Assembly: GCF_014202495.1 (NCBI RefSeq)
Contig: NZ_JACHHA010000007.1
Span: forward strand, 1 to 64,000
DNA: 64,000 nt
DNA from: Cerasibacillus quisquiliarum
GTDB lineage: Bacteria; Bacillota; Bacilli; Bacillales; Amphibacillaceae
Reading direction: 5' to 3'
Position 1 is the first letter of the stretch; every line of letters begins with the position of its first letter. Both the position numbers and the translations under genes were made by a program. This document shows positions 35,673 through 44,045 of this stretch, in pieces. A model generated the notes under the pieces. That model did not search any database. It was given only the letters and a program-made list of their open reading frames with translations, and was not told the DNA's origin.

Positions 35673-35694
35673 AAGGGAACCATAAGGCTCCCTT
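35673..35694 (-). terminator. Terminator of the amino-acid ABC permease gene
   Basis: AAGGGAGCC / GGTTCCCTT (one G-T pair), 4-nt loop, then TTTTATTG on the minus strand. It starts within the stop codon region. Confidence 0.75.
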
Positions 35695-36376
35695 AGACGA
35701 ATTGACTTAATCTCTTCTCTAACTTTTCTTGTAACCATTCAATCATAGAACAAATTGGCCAATAAATAAGCGCAACTAAAATATATAATGTCATACTGTC
35801 ATACTCTCTACCTGCAACAATTTGTGCTTTTTGAAATAATTCAGGCACAGTGATAACAGCTGCTAAAGATGTCGCTTTAACAATATCCAAGAAAACGTTT
35901 GTTAACGGTGGTACAGCGATGCGGGCAGCTTGTGGAAAAATAATTCCAATCAATGTTTGCTGTTTCGACAAGCTTAATGCACGCGCTGCCTCCCATTGAC
36001 CTTGGTCAACACTATTTAAGGCCGAACGATTAATTTCAGCAATATAAGCAGCACTATTTAAACCAAAACCAAGACAAGCTGCCACAAGAGCAGATAACTT
36101 AATACCGAAAACAGGTAATCCGAAATATAATATAAATAAAAAGACTAAAATCGGCGTTCCACGCATAAAAGAAATATAGATACGTGCTGGGATATTTATG
36201 ACGATGTTTTTCGATGTCCTTGCAAGAGCTAAAAACATTCCTAACATAAGACCAATTAACATACTGACAATGGACACGAGTAAAGTCATTGGTAAACCAC
36301 TCAAAACAAATGGCAAGCTCTCCCATGCTAATTTCACGTCAAATAATTCGCCGAAATAATATGTTATGTATAGCAT
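35693..36376 (-). CDS. Polar amino-acid ABC transporter permease (cystine-type)
   Basis: 227 residues, five membrane segments. HisM-type permease with the EAA-like loop GQWEAARALSLSKQQTLIGIIFPQA. The family is that of TcyB/GlnP. The partner lipoprotein gene is directly upstream (45 bp gap). No ATPase gene follows: the next gene is an unrelated OsmC protein beyond a terminator, so the ATP-binding subunit must be supplied from elsewhere. Confidence 0.88.
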   Translation of the reverse strand: MLYITYYFGELFDVKLAWESLPFVLSGLPMTLLVSIVSMLIGLMLGMFLALARTSKNIVINIPARIYISFMRGTPILVFLFILYFGLPVFGIKLSALVAACLGFGLNSAAYIAEINRSALNSVDQGQWEAARALSLSKQQTLIGIIFPQAARIAVPPLTNVFLDIVKATSLAAVITVPELFQKAQIVAGREYDSMTLYILVALIYWPICSMIEWLQEKLEKRLSQFV

Positions 36377-36421
36377 GTGCTTTCACTACCTCATCATCGA
36401 TGATCTACCTTTATTCGTCAA

Positions 36422-37285
36422 TTATAAATCCAATCCTTCAATTGGCGTAAACTCTCCTTCAGGTTTCTGTGATGCATCTTCTAGATAAAATGTTTTAGCT
36501 AACTCGGATAATGTTCCATCCTCTCGCATAGCTTCTAATGCATGATTTATTTCTTTCTTTAACTTATGAGCATTCTTCGGCATAATAACCGCTTGCTCCG
36601 ATGGATGAAATTTCAAATTTGGATGGAGATGGATGTCAAAATTCGGAAATGCATCTACTCCAAATTTGCTTAAAAAATAATCATTAATAATGACATCAGT
36701 TCGTCCATTATGAACATCACGTAAATATGCCTCATTTGGAGCATTGCCATATGTAACGATTTCTGCACCAAAATGTTCAGCAATTTGACTATAAATCGTT
36801 GTTGCCCCACCACCTGCCTTTTTTCCTTTTAAATCGTCTAAACTTTCGATTCCAGAATTATCTTTCTTTCTAACAACCATCGTTGCATAGGAATACTTAT
36901 ATGGTTGACTAAAGGCAAATTGCTGTTTTCGTTTATCTGTTACTTCTATATCATTTACTGCAACATCTATTCGGCCGCTTTTTATCGCTGGTAACATGGA
37001 ATCAATTCCCATTATCTCAAACGTTACATCTACATTTAAACGTTTGGCAACTTCTTTAATGACCTCAACATCATAGCCAGTAAGTTTATCTTTCTTCTCA
37101 CCTTCTCCTTCATAGTAAGAAGCAGCTATTAATGTTCCAGATGTTCCAACGACCAAGACCCCATCTTTCTGTACCTTTTCCCAAATCGGATCATCATTTT
37201 TAACATGTTTTTCTTCAGATGTCTGTTTATTGCCACATGATGCGAGCAATAACATGAGACATAATGCGAGTATGATTTTTTTCAT
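36422..37285 (-). CDS. Amino-acid ABC transporter substrate-binding lipoprotein
   Basis: 287 residues. Lipobox LLLASC-GN at about residue 20, then family 3 solute-binding domain: KDGVLVVGTSGT, DKLTGYDVEVIKEVAKRLN, VNDIEVTDKRKQQFAFSQPY, and MREDGTLSELAKTFY. By eye nearest to cystine-binding proteins (TcyA type). Start ATG 37285: GGAAGG 9 bp upstream; the ATG at 37294 lies directly on that site. Promoter TTGCTA-17-TACAAT upstream, divergent from the zosA-like gene. Confidence 0.88.
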   Translation of the reverse strand: MKKIILALCLMLLLASCGNKQTSEEKHVKNDDPIWEKVQKDGVLVVGTSGTLIAASYYEGEGEKKDKLTGYDVEVIKEVAKRLNVDVTFEIMGIDSMLPAIKSGRIDVAVNDIEVTDKRKQQFAFSQPYKYSYATMVVRKKDNSGIESLDDLKGKKAGGGATTIYSQIAEHFGAEIVTYGNAPNEAYLRDVHNGRTDVIINDYFLSKFGVDAFPNFDIHLHPNLKFHPSEQAVIMPKNAHKLKKEINHALEAMREDGTLSELAKTFYLEDASQKPEGEFTPIEGLDL

Positions 37286-37318
37286 AAAAAACATCCTTCC
37301 GTTTATTCAATCCTATGT

Positions 37319-37347
37319 ATTGTAGCAATAAAATCATTCATTAGCAA
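37319..37347 (-). promoter_or_regulatory. Promoter of the amino-acid ABC genes
   Basis: -35 TTGCTA (37347-37342), 17 bp, -10 TACAAT (37324-37319), about 30 bp upstream of the lipoprotein start. Confidence 0.7.
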
Positions 37348-37359
37348 AGTAAATTCTGC

Positions 37360-37387
37360 TTGACATTAAAAATTAAACCTTTATAAT
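37360..37387 (+). promoter_or_regulatory. zosA: Promoter of the zosA-like gene
   Basis: -35 TTGACA (37360-37365), 16 bp, -10 TATAAT (37382-37387): both hexamers perfect. Predicted start near 37394, a few bases before an exact PerR box, giving a ~135-nt untranslated leader. Confidence 0.85.
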
Positions 37388-37400
37388 AACAAGTAGTAGT

Positions 37401-37415
37401 TTATAATTATTATAA
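37401..37415 (+). promoter_or_regulatory. PerR box upstream of zosA
   Basis: TTATAATTATTATAA matches TTATAAT-N-ATTATAA at all defined positions. It begins about +8 from the predicted start of transcription, where bound PerR would block elongation or open complex. B. subtilis zosA is an established PerR target. Confidence 0.88.
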
Positions 37416-37421
37416 TCTAAA

Positions 37422-37501
37422 CGATAATCTTTATCAATTAGATAAAACCTGTATTATCAGTGTTTAATGACAAAAAATACGCTAAATGATAACAATTATT
37501 A
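37422..37501 (+). promoter_or_regulatory. Two further Fur-family-like boxes in the zosA leader
   Basis: CGATAATCTTTATCA (37422-37436) and TGATAACAATTATTA (37487-37501) each match 12 of 14 defined positions of the Fur consensus TGATAAT-N-ATTATCA. They may bind Fur, Zur or PerR; the assignment is open. Confidence 0.4.
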
Positions 37502-37528
37502 TTCTCATTTAAAACGGAGGTATTGATA

Positions 37529-39460
37529 ATGGATATCAAAACATGTGAGTTTGTACCTAACGAGAAAAAGAAGGAAGAAAGGAAACAATCATTCTTTCAT
37601 AAATTAAAACCACACTTAGAATTAATTGCCGCTTTATTAAGCGGTGCTATCGTATTATTGGCATGGATTTATAAAGATTCAATTCCACATTCTTTATTTG
37701 TCATTCTGCATATAACAGCATTTATTATTGGTGGGTTTGCTAAAGCTAAAGAAGGTATTGAAGATACGATTAAGTACAAAGAATTAAATGTTGAATTATT
37801 AATGATTTTTGCAGCGATCGGCTCTGCCATGATAGGGTATTGGACAGAAGGAGCCGTTCTCATCTTTATTTTCGCCTTATCTGGTGCATTAGAGACGTAT
37901 ACATTAAATAAAAGTAATAAAGAAATCTCTTCATTAATGGATTTACAACCTGAAGAAGCGACAGTCATTATAGATGGAAACGAAAAAGTTGTTCCAGCAA
38001 GTGAATTACAAGTAGGTGACATCGTATTAGTTCGTGCAAGTGAACGTATCCCAGCTGATGGTGTCATTATTCGTGGGTCTTCTTCTGTTGATGAACAAGC
38101 GATTACAGGTGAATCCATTCCTGTACAAAGACAAGTTAATGAAGAAGTTTATGCTAGTACAGTTGCACTTGATGGAACAATAATGATGGAAATTACCAAG
38201 CCTGCAAGTGAAACATTATTCCAGAAAATAATTAATATGGTGCAATCAGCACAAGATGAGAAATCACCATCCCAATTATTTATCGAACGGTTTGAAGGTA
38301 CGTATGTGAAAGTCGTTTTAATTGTCGTGGCAGTGATGATGTTTTTACCGTACCTCCTTTTTGGATGGTCATTATCTGAGAGTATTTATCGAGCGATGGT
38401 TCTTCTTGTTGTTGCGTCACCATGTGCTTTAGTTGCTTCAATCATGCCAGCTACTTTATCAGCGATTTCTAACAGTGCAAAACATGGGGTTCTCTTTAAA
38501 GGTGGCGTTCATATTGAAAATTTAAGCCAAATCAAAGCGATTGCTTTTGATAAAACTGGAACATTAACGAATGGAAAACCTGTTGTAACAGATGCTTATT
38601 ATGCAGATGGAACAGATGAAGATAAAGTGCTAGCAACGATTGCTGCAATTGAAGAAGAATCAACGCATCCGCTTGCCAATGCAATTAAAGCATATGGACG
38701 TGAAGCTTTAGAGCGTCACAATCCACCTATTGATGATATGCGAACAGTAAGTGGAAAAGGGGTTACAGCCGTTGTTGATGGTGTCACATGGAAAGTAGGA
38801 AATATTGATTTCGCCGGTAAAGAACTCGTCAATCAGTTTCATGGCGGAATTGCTGGAAAATTAGCTAGTGAAGGAAAAACAATCGTTTGTGCCCTTGCTG
38901 GTGATACAATTGTTGCTGTATTTGCTTTAAAGGACACAATTCGTGATAATACTAAAGACGCCATTCAAATGTTAAAGAATAAAGGCATTCATCCTGTTAT
39001 CTTAACTGGTGATAATGAGTTAACCGCTAAAGTCATTGCTGATGAAGCGGGTATTGATCACTATATCGCTAACTGTTTACCTGAAGAAAAGGTTCATCAT
39101 GTTAAAGATTTGAAGGAAAAGTATGGAAACGTCGCTATGGTTGGCGACGGAATTAATGATGCACCTGCTTTAGCTACTGCTAACACAGGTATTGCTATGG
39201 GAGAAGGTACTGATGTCGCGCTTGAAACGGCTGATGTTGTTTTAATGAAAAATGATTTAGAAAAGATTACGAATACCATCGATTTATCCAAACGAATGAA
39301 TCGAATCGTGAAGCAAAATATTGTTTTCTCTTTATCTGTCATCGTTGTATTAATCGTTTCTAACTTCCTACAAGTGATTGATTTACCACTTGGTGTCGTT
39401 GGCCATGAAGGAAGTACGATTTTAGTTATCCTTAATGGGTTACGGTTGCTCAGATCATGA
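37529..39460 (+). CDS. zosA: P1B-type heavy-metal ATPase, ZosA-like
   Basis: 643 residues. Metal-translocating P-type ATPase with membrane motif VVASPCALVAS (SPC at ~297-299), phosphorylation loop FDKTGTLTNGKP (Asp341), THPLANAI (HP motif), TGESIPV, and GDGINDAPALA. No N-terminal metal-binding CxxC domain, as in B. subtilis ZosA, which is a PerR-controlled zinc importer. ATG 37529 with CGGAGG 8 bp upstream. The exact PerR box in the leader strongly supports the zosA assignment. The metal itself is inferred. Confidence 0.9.
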   Translation: MDIKTCEFVPNEKKKEERKQSFFHKLKPHLELIAALLSGAIVLLAWIYKDSIPHSLFVILHITAFIIGGFAKAKEGIEDTIKYKELNVELLMIFAAIGSAMIGYWTEGAVLIFIFALSGALETYTLNKSNKEISSLMDLQPEEATVIIDGNEKVVPASELQVGDIVLVRASERIPADGVIIRGSSSVDEQAITGESIPVQRQVNEEVYASTVALDGTIMMEITKPASETLFQKIINMVQSAQDEKSPSQLFIERFEGTYVKVVLIVVAVMMFLPYLLFGWSLSESIYRAMVLLVVASPCALVASIMPATLSAISNSAKHGVLFKGGVHIENLSQIKAIAFDKTGTLTNGKPVVTDAYYADGTDEDKVLATIAAIEEESTHPLANAIKAYGREALERHNPPIDDMRTVSGKGVTAVVDGVTWKVGNIDFAGKELVNQFHGGIAGKLASEGKTIVCALAGDTIVAVFALKDTIRDNTKDAIQMLKNKGIHPVILTGDNELTAKVIADEAGIDHYIANCLPEEKVHHVKDLKEKYGNVAMVGDGINDAPALATANTGIAMGEGTDVALETADVVLMKNDLEKITNTIDLSKRMNRIVKQNIVFSLSVIVVLIVSNFLQVIDLPLGVVGHEGSTILVILNGLRLLRS

Positions 39461-39475
39461 TTTTATATGTGATAC

Positions 39476-39516
39476 AACAAGCTGAGAAAACTTAGTCTTT
39501 TCTCAGCTTGTTTAGT
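39476..39516 (+). terminator. Terminator of zosA
   Basis: 15-bp perfect stem AACAAGCTGAGAAAA / TTTTCTCAGCTTGTT with a 7-nt loop, just past the stop, then TTAGTTTT. Confidence 0.88.
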
Positions 39517-39700
39517 TTTAAAGTATAAAATATTAACAATGTTAATCACCATATACTACTATTTTCGTAGAAGATATGGGCTAATAGAATCTGTGTGGAT
39601 TCTCATAATGAATGAAACTTACAAAAAACGGAAGAGCATTACTATGTATGAACTCATTGACATATCTTGATTAATGCATATTTGATAAAATCCTCTACTT

Positions 39701-40531
39701 TTAATCTTCTTCTTTCATTTCGAACCATTCTTCAGTTACCGCATTAATCGTACCACCAATGATAATAATGATTCCTGACATGTAAAACCATATCATTAAA
39801 ACGATAACTGCTCCTAAACTCCCATAAGTAGCAGAATAATCACCGATTGTTTCTACATAATATGAAAATGCTAATGAAGTTAATTGCCAACTTAATGTCG
39901 TAAATAGAGCACCAGGCACGACATTTTTGAGGTGAATGTTTCTACTTGGTGCTAAACGATATAGTGCTAAAAAGACGATAAAAAATACAATAGCTGAAAT
40001 AACCCAACGGAAAGTGTTCCAAAACTGAATAAAATCATCTGACAAACCGAAAAACGAAAAAATATAAACGCCGATCATCCGTCCTAATACAGGCAGTAAT
40101 AAAGCAACTACAATGACAGCTATCATAGCAAACATTAAAATGATCGCGACAAAACGAGAAACAAGAAATGGACGTGTTTCTTCAACTTGGTAAGCACGAT
40201 TTAAGGCTCGGATAATTGCGTTAACACCGTTTGAAGCCGACCATAATGTACCTAATATACCGATTGATAACAATCCTGTATTTTGTTGATTCAATAACAT
40301 TCGAATATTAGCTTCGATAAAAGCCATACTCTCACTAGGGATAACAGAACTTAAAGCATCTAAAATAGACTGCTCATCTAACGGGAGATAACCGATTAAA
40401 GTCATAACTAAGATTAATAACGGAAACAATGATAATAGAAAAAAATAAGCTAATTGAGCAGCTAAGCCAAAAACATCGCCATCCATGATCCTTTCATACA
40501 AGTATGTTAAAAAACGAATCACCTGTTTCAT
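39701..40531 (-). CDS. yfkH: YihY/BrkB-family membrane protein YfkH
   Basis: 276 residues, six membrane segments, BrkB/YihY family. Signatures: LAAQLAYFFLLSLFPLLILVM near the N-terminus, GILGTLWSASNGVNAIIRALN, YRLAPSRNIHLKNVVPGALF, and YSATYGSLGAVIVLMIWFYMSG near the end. Function not established (older annotation as ribonuclease BN is wrong). Same neighbours (yfkI, yfkJ) as in B. subtilis. Confidence 0.9.
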   Translation of the reverse strand: MKQVIRFLTYLYERIMDGDVFGLAAQLAYFFLLSLFPLLILVMTLIGYLPLDEQSILDALSSVIPSESMAFIEANIRMLLNQQNTGLLSIGILGTLWSASNGVNAIIRALNRAYQVEETRPFLVSRFVAIILMFAMIAVIVVALLLPVLGRMIGVYIFSFFGLSDDFIQFWNTFRWVISAIVFFIVFLALYRLAPSRNIHLKNVVPGALFTTLSWQLTSLAFSYYVETIGDYSATYGSLGAVIVLMIWFYMSGIIIIIGGTINAVTEEWFEMKEED

Positions 40532-40726
40532 ATAGCTTCATTCCTTTTGCGCGATAACGTTAACATTATTCAAAGCTAATCATCACCATTTTGTACATGC
40601 CGCATTAATGACAGACATAACTACATTAAATGTATTGCGACAAATATTCGTATACTTAACACGCTCTTCTCTTCTATAAGATCTCCAGTCATATATTAGA
40701 AAAAAAACGCCGTATATAATAAATGC

Positions 40727-40762
40727 CGACAGAGCAGACACATCCGGTCGGCTTGTCGGCTA
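40727..40762 (-). terminator. Possible terminator of yfkI
   Basis: GCCGACA / TGTCGGC with a 22-nt loop, 30 bp after yfkI; the tail is ATTTATTA rather than a clean T-run. Confidence 0.45.
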
Positions 40763-40792
40763 TTTCTAGTAAAAAGAGCGGATATAAATCAT

Positions 40793-41080
40793 TTATTCAC
40801 TTTTTCCTTTACCAGTTACTTTCACAATGGTATCTTCAACTTGTTCAATTGCATTTATCGCGTTTTCTGCTTGAACATTGACTTTCTCGCTCATTTGTTC
40901 AAGAGCTGTTTGTAATTGGCGAATACTAGATGATGGATTTTTAATCATTTGGCTAGATGTCTCTTTAACAATAGTGCATCTTTCTTTGGCGTAGTGACGT
41001 GCTTCTTTATCAAATAGCGCAACAATACCACCTACAACTGCTCCACCAATAATTCCTGTCCAAAATTTACGCTTACCCAT
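40793..41080 (-). CDS. yfkI: YfkI/YtxH-like small protein
   Basis: 95 residues. N-terminal glycine-rich membrane anchor (FWTGIIGGAVVGGIVALF) followed by a charged amphipathic coiled-coil region (TALEQMSEKVNVQAENAINAIE). The layout is that of YtxH-type general-stress proteins; position beside yfkJ matches B. subtilis yfkI. Function unknown. RBS AAAGGAGAGA just before the ATG. Only 14 bp separate it from yfkJ. Confidence 0.8.
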   Translation of the reverse strand: MGKRKFWTGIIGGAVVGGIVALFDKEARHYAKERCTIVKETSSQMIKNPSSSIRQLQTALEQMSEKVNVQAENAINAIEQVEDTIVKVTGKGKSE

Positions 41081-41094
41081 TTATAATCTCTCCT

Positions 41095-41568
41095 TTAATT
41101 CAAATGATGTTGTTCTTTAATATGTTGTAATAAATGTTGACATCCATTAGAAACTAATTCATATGTATAATTAAAATCACCCGTAAAATACGGATCAGGA
41201 ACATTAATTTCTTTTGGATGTTCGACAAAATCCATCAATTTTCTAACAACGACGTGTTTGTCTTCTTGCTGGATTTTATTTAAGTCTTTCATATTTTGGT
41301 CATCCATAGCAATAATATAATCAAATGTATCCCAATCACCAACATGGACTTGTCTAGCTATCTGTCCTTCATACGATATGTTTTTTTCATCAAGAATGTG
41401 ACGTGTCCCTTCATGTGGTGGAGCACCGACATGCCAAGACCCCGTTCCCGCTGAATCAACATGAATCTTATCTGACAAATTCTCATCATCTACTATTTTC
41501 CGAAAAATTGCTTCTGCCATTGGCGAGCGACAAATATTTCCTAAACAGACAAACAATACACGAACCAC
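41095..41568 (-). CDS. yfkJ: Low-molecular-weight protein-tyrosine phosphatase YfkJ
   Basis: 157 residues. P-loop CLGNICRS gives catalytic Cys8 and Arg14, and the general acid Asp lies in VPDPYFTGDFNYTYEL. HVGAPPHEGTRH is a conserved surface loop. Dephosphorylates protein tyrosine (or arginine) residues; B. subtilis YfkJ is linked to stress resistance. GTG 41568 is chosen because AGGTGG lies 8 bp upstream; the longer frame has no site. In an operon with yfkI and probably yfkH. Confidence 0.92.
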   Translation of the reverse strand: MVRVLFVCLGNICRSPMAEAIFRKIVDDENLSDKIHVDSAGTGSWHVGAPPHEGTRHILDEKNISYEGQIARQVHVGDWDTFDYIIAMDDQNMKDLNKIQQEDKHVVVRKLMDFVEHPKEINVPDPYFTGDFNYTYELVSNGCQHLLQHIKEQHHLN

Positions 41569-41780
41569 TAATGACACCACCTATTATTCCTACTATCAAT
41601 AGTATAGCGAATTTACGCCCTATTGGTAAATAAATTTCATTTATTTCTATGAATTTCATACATATATACAAGAAAGCGAAAATAATTTATTAAAATTTTT
41701 CAAAAAATACCTTGACAAACTGACAATATATCTAGAAAATAGACATATCAAAACTATTATATAACAGGAGAGAGGGTTTG

Positions 41781-43151
41781 ATGAAATTGGACGACTTTAT
41801 TCAAGAGATAAATAAAATCGTATGGGGACCGATTACTTTATTATTAATCATTGGAACGGGACTATTCTTAACATTACGACTCGGATTTCTGCAATTTCGC
41901 ACATTACCATATGCTTTAAAACTTGCTTTTAGTCCTAGTGGCCAAGATAAAAAATCAAAAGGAGATATCACTCATTACCAAGCATTAACAACAGCGATGG
42001 CAGCTACTATTGGTACGGGAAACATCGTCGGTGTAGCAACAGCAGTCGCACTTGGTGGTCCAGGGGCCATTCTTTGGATGTGGATTTCAGCATTAGTTGG
42101 TATGGCAACAAAATACGCGGAAGCATTGCTTGCTGTTAAATATCGTGTCGTCAATGAAAAAGGTGAGATGTCTGGTGGGCCAATGTACTATTTAGAACGT
42201 GGTTTAAAATCTAAATCGCTCGGGGTCCTTTTTGCGATTTTCGCATCTATTGCAGCATTTGGGATTGGAAACATGGTCCAATCCAACTCTGTCTCTGAAG
42301 CTGTTGCTCGTTCTTTTAGTATACCTGAATGGGTAACAGGGATAACATTGACAGTCTTAGCTGGGCTTGTCATTCTTGGTGGTATTAAATCGATTGGAAA
42401 AGTGACAGCATTTTTCGTACCTATCATGGCGATTATTTATGTCTCAGGTGGACTCGTCATCATGATTATGAATCTCGATATCGTACCGGGTGTTATTAAA
42501 CTTATTTTTACTGATGCTTTCACTGGTCAAGCTATTGGTGGCGGAGTGTTAGGAACCGTTATTCGCTACGGGGTAGCACGCGGTGTATTCTCTAACGAAG
42601 CTGGGCTTGGTTCTGCACCTATTGCTGCTGCTGCTGCAAAAACGGACTATCCTGGAAGACAAGCACTCGTATCTATGACGCAAGTATTTATTGATACAAT
42701 TATCGTTTGTTCTATAACAGGAATCACCATTGTTATGTCAGGATTAGCTGGAACGGGACCAAAGGGCGGCGATTTAACGGCTGCTGCGTTTTCACATTAT
42801 TTAGGTGATGTAGGTGGGCTTATCGTTACAATTGGAATTGTGTTTTTTGCTTTTTCAACGTTAATTGGTTGGTCTTATTACGGTGAAAAAAGTTTCTCAT
42901 ACTTATTCGGAGATAAAGCTGTACCGTACTATCGCGCTGTTTTTGTTATAGCAATTATGTTTGGCGCTGTACAAAAATTAGACCTCGTATGGAACATTTC
43001 TGATATTATGAACGCCTTAATGGCCTTCCCGAACTTAATCGGCTTACTCGGATTATCTGGCGTTGTCGTCCATGAAACAAATAAATTTTTAAAAGTAGCG
43101 AGAAAAGAAAGAGAAGCTGAAAAGAAGGCTAAAAAGGCAAATGCTGCTTAA
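41781..43151 (+). CDS. Sodium:alanine/glycine symporter (AGCS family)
   Basis: 456 residues, about ten membrane segments. AGCS signatures: TGLFLTLRLGFLQFR, ATIGTGNIVGVATAVALGGPGA, MWISALVGMATKYAEALLAVKYR, and YGVARGVFSNEAGLGSAPIAAAAA. Like B. subtilis YrbD/AlsT. Takes up alanine, glycine or glutamine with Na+. ATG 41781 with GGAGAGAGG upstream. A TTGACA at 41712 suggests the promoter; the -10 is unclear. Confidence 0.92.
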   Translation: MKLDDFIQEINKIVWGPITLLLIIGTGLFLTLRLGFLQFRTLPYALKLAFSPSGQDKKSKGDITHYQALTTAMAATIGTGNIVGVATAVALGGPGAILWMWISALVGMATKYAEALLAVKYRVVNEKGEMSGGPMYYLERGLKSKSLGVLFAIFASIAAFGIGNMVQSNSVSEAVARSFSIPEWVTGITLTVLAGLVILGGIKSIGKVTAFFVPIMAIIYVSGGLVIMIMNLDIVPGVIKLIFTDAFTGQAIGGGVLGTVIRYGVARGVFSNEAGLGSAPIAAAAAKTDYPGRQALVSMTQVFIDTIIVCSITGITIVMSGLAGTGPKGGDLTAAAFSHYLGDVGGLIVTIGIVFFAFSTLIGWSYYGEKSFSYLFGDKAVPYYRAVFVIAIMFGAVQKLDLVWNISDIMNALMAFPNLIGLLGLSGVVVHETNKFLKVARKEREAEKKAKKANAA

Positions 43152-43193
43152 AAACTGAAGATTTTTGCTGTTTTATATAAGATGAATAACATA

Positions 43194-43235
43194 AAGCGAA
43201 GAAATAGCTATCCTTTTTCTTCGCTTCGTTTTTTA
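43194..43235 (+). terminator. Terminator of the AGCS symporter gene
   Basis: 11-bp perfect stem AAGCGAAGAAA / TTTCTTCGCTT, 11-nt loop, then CGTTTTTTAT. Confidence 0.85.
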
Positions 43236-43329
43236 TATTGATTATTCATTAATAGAAAAAGCGCATCATGAGAAAGAAAAATCGTCAAAAGTCAAAAAAA
43301 CTTATTAGACAGCTCCCTGCAAATAGTTT

Positions 43330-43998
43330 TTATAAAATGATAGGTTCAATACATTGTTCATCATTATGACTTGCTTTATTAACATAGGTTGACACATCAT
43401 AGGCCTTCATTGGTTCGACTTCAATATCATCGAGCCATTGTTTTAATTTATTTGGATCAAAGACTTGTGGTTTAATCCATTCATCTTCCATTTCTTTTGG
43501 CAAGATAATTGGCATGCGGTGATGAATATCTTTCATAAATGCGTTGGCATCTTTCGTTAACATCGTACATGTAAAACGCTTTTCATTTCCACGTTCCCAC
43601 TTATCCCATAATCCAGCAAATGCGAATAATTCCCTATCCCTTAATTGAATCCGCTTCGGTTGCTTAGCCTTTCCAATTGTTTGCCACTCATAAAAGCTAT
43701 CCGCTATGATTAAACAACGCTTTTTCGCTAACAATGATTTAAAACTTGGTTTAATATGTGCTGTTTCACTACGGGCATTAATCATTTTATAACCAACTTT
43801 CTCATCTTTAGCCCATGAAGGAATAAGCCCCCATTGCAAGTATCCAGCGCGTTTGTTTTTTCCATCATGAATAATTGCTAGTACATTTTGCCCTGGTGCG
43901 ATATTATAGCTCGGTTGATAATTAGGTAGCGGATTCTCCAAGCCGAATTGTGATAAAATATCAACTTCATCAGCTAACAAAGTAAAACGACCACACAC
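43330..43998 (-). CDS. HMCES/YedK abasic-site crosslinking protein
   Basis: 222 residues. SRAP domain: it begins MCGRFTLL, so the catalytic Cys2 is present, and shows SYNIAPGQNVLAI, GLIPSWAK, INARSETAHIKPSF, CLIIADSFYEW and HHRMPIIL with the active-site His. Shields abasic sites in ssDNA by a covalent bond. GTG 43998 chosen because Cys must be residue 2 and GAGGTGG lies about 6 bp upstream. Similar to B. subtilis YoaM/YoqW. Lies just after hisC but has an unrelated function. Confidence 0.9.
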   Translation of the reverse strand: MCGRFTLLADEVDILSQFGLENPLPNYQPSYNIAPGQNVLAIIHDGKNKRAGYLQWGLIPSWAKDEKVGYKMINARSETAHIKPSFKSLLAKKRCLIIADSFYEWQTIGKAKQPKRIQLRDRELFAFAGLWDKWERGNEKRFTCTMLTKDANAFMKDIHHRMPIILPKEMEDEWIKPQVFDPNKLKQWLDDIEVEPMKAYDVSTYVNKASHNDEQCIEPIIL

Positions 43999-44045
43999 AA
44001 TTTCCACCTCGCCTCTTGGCATCTTTATGATTGATTATAGCATGT

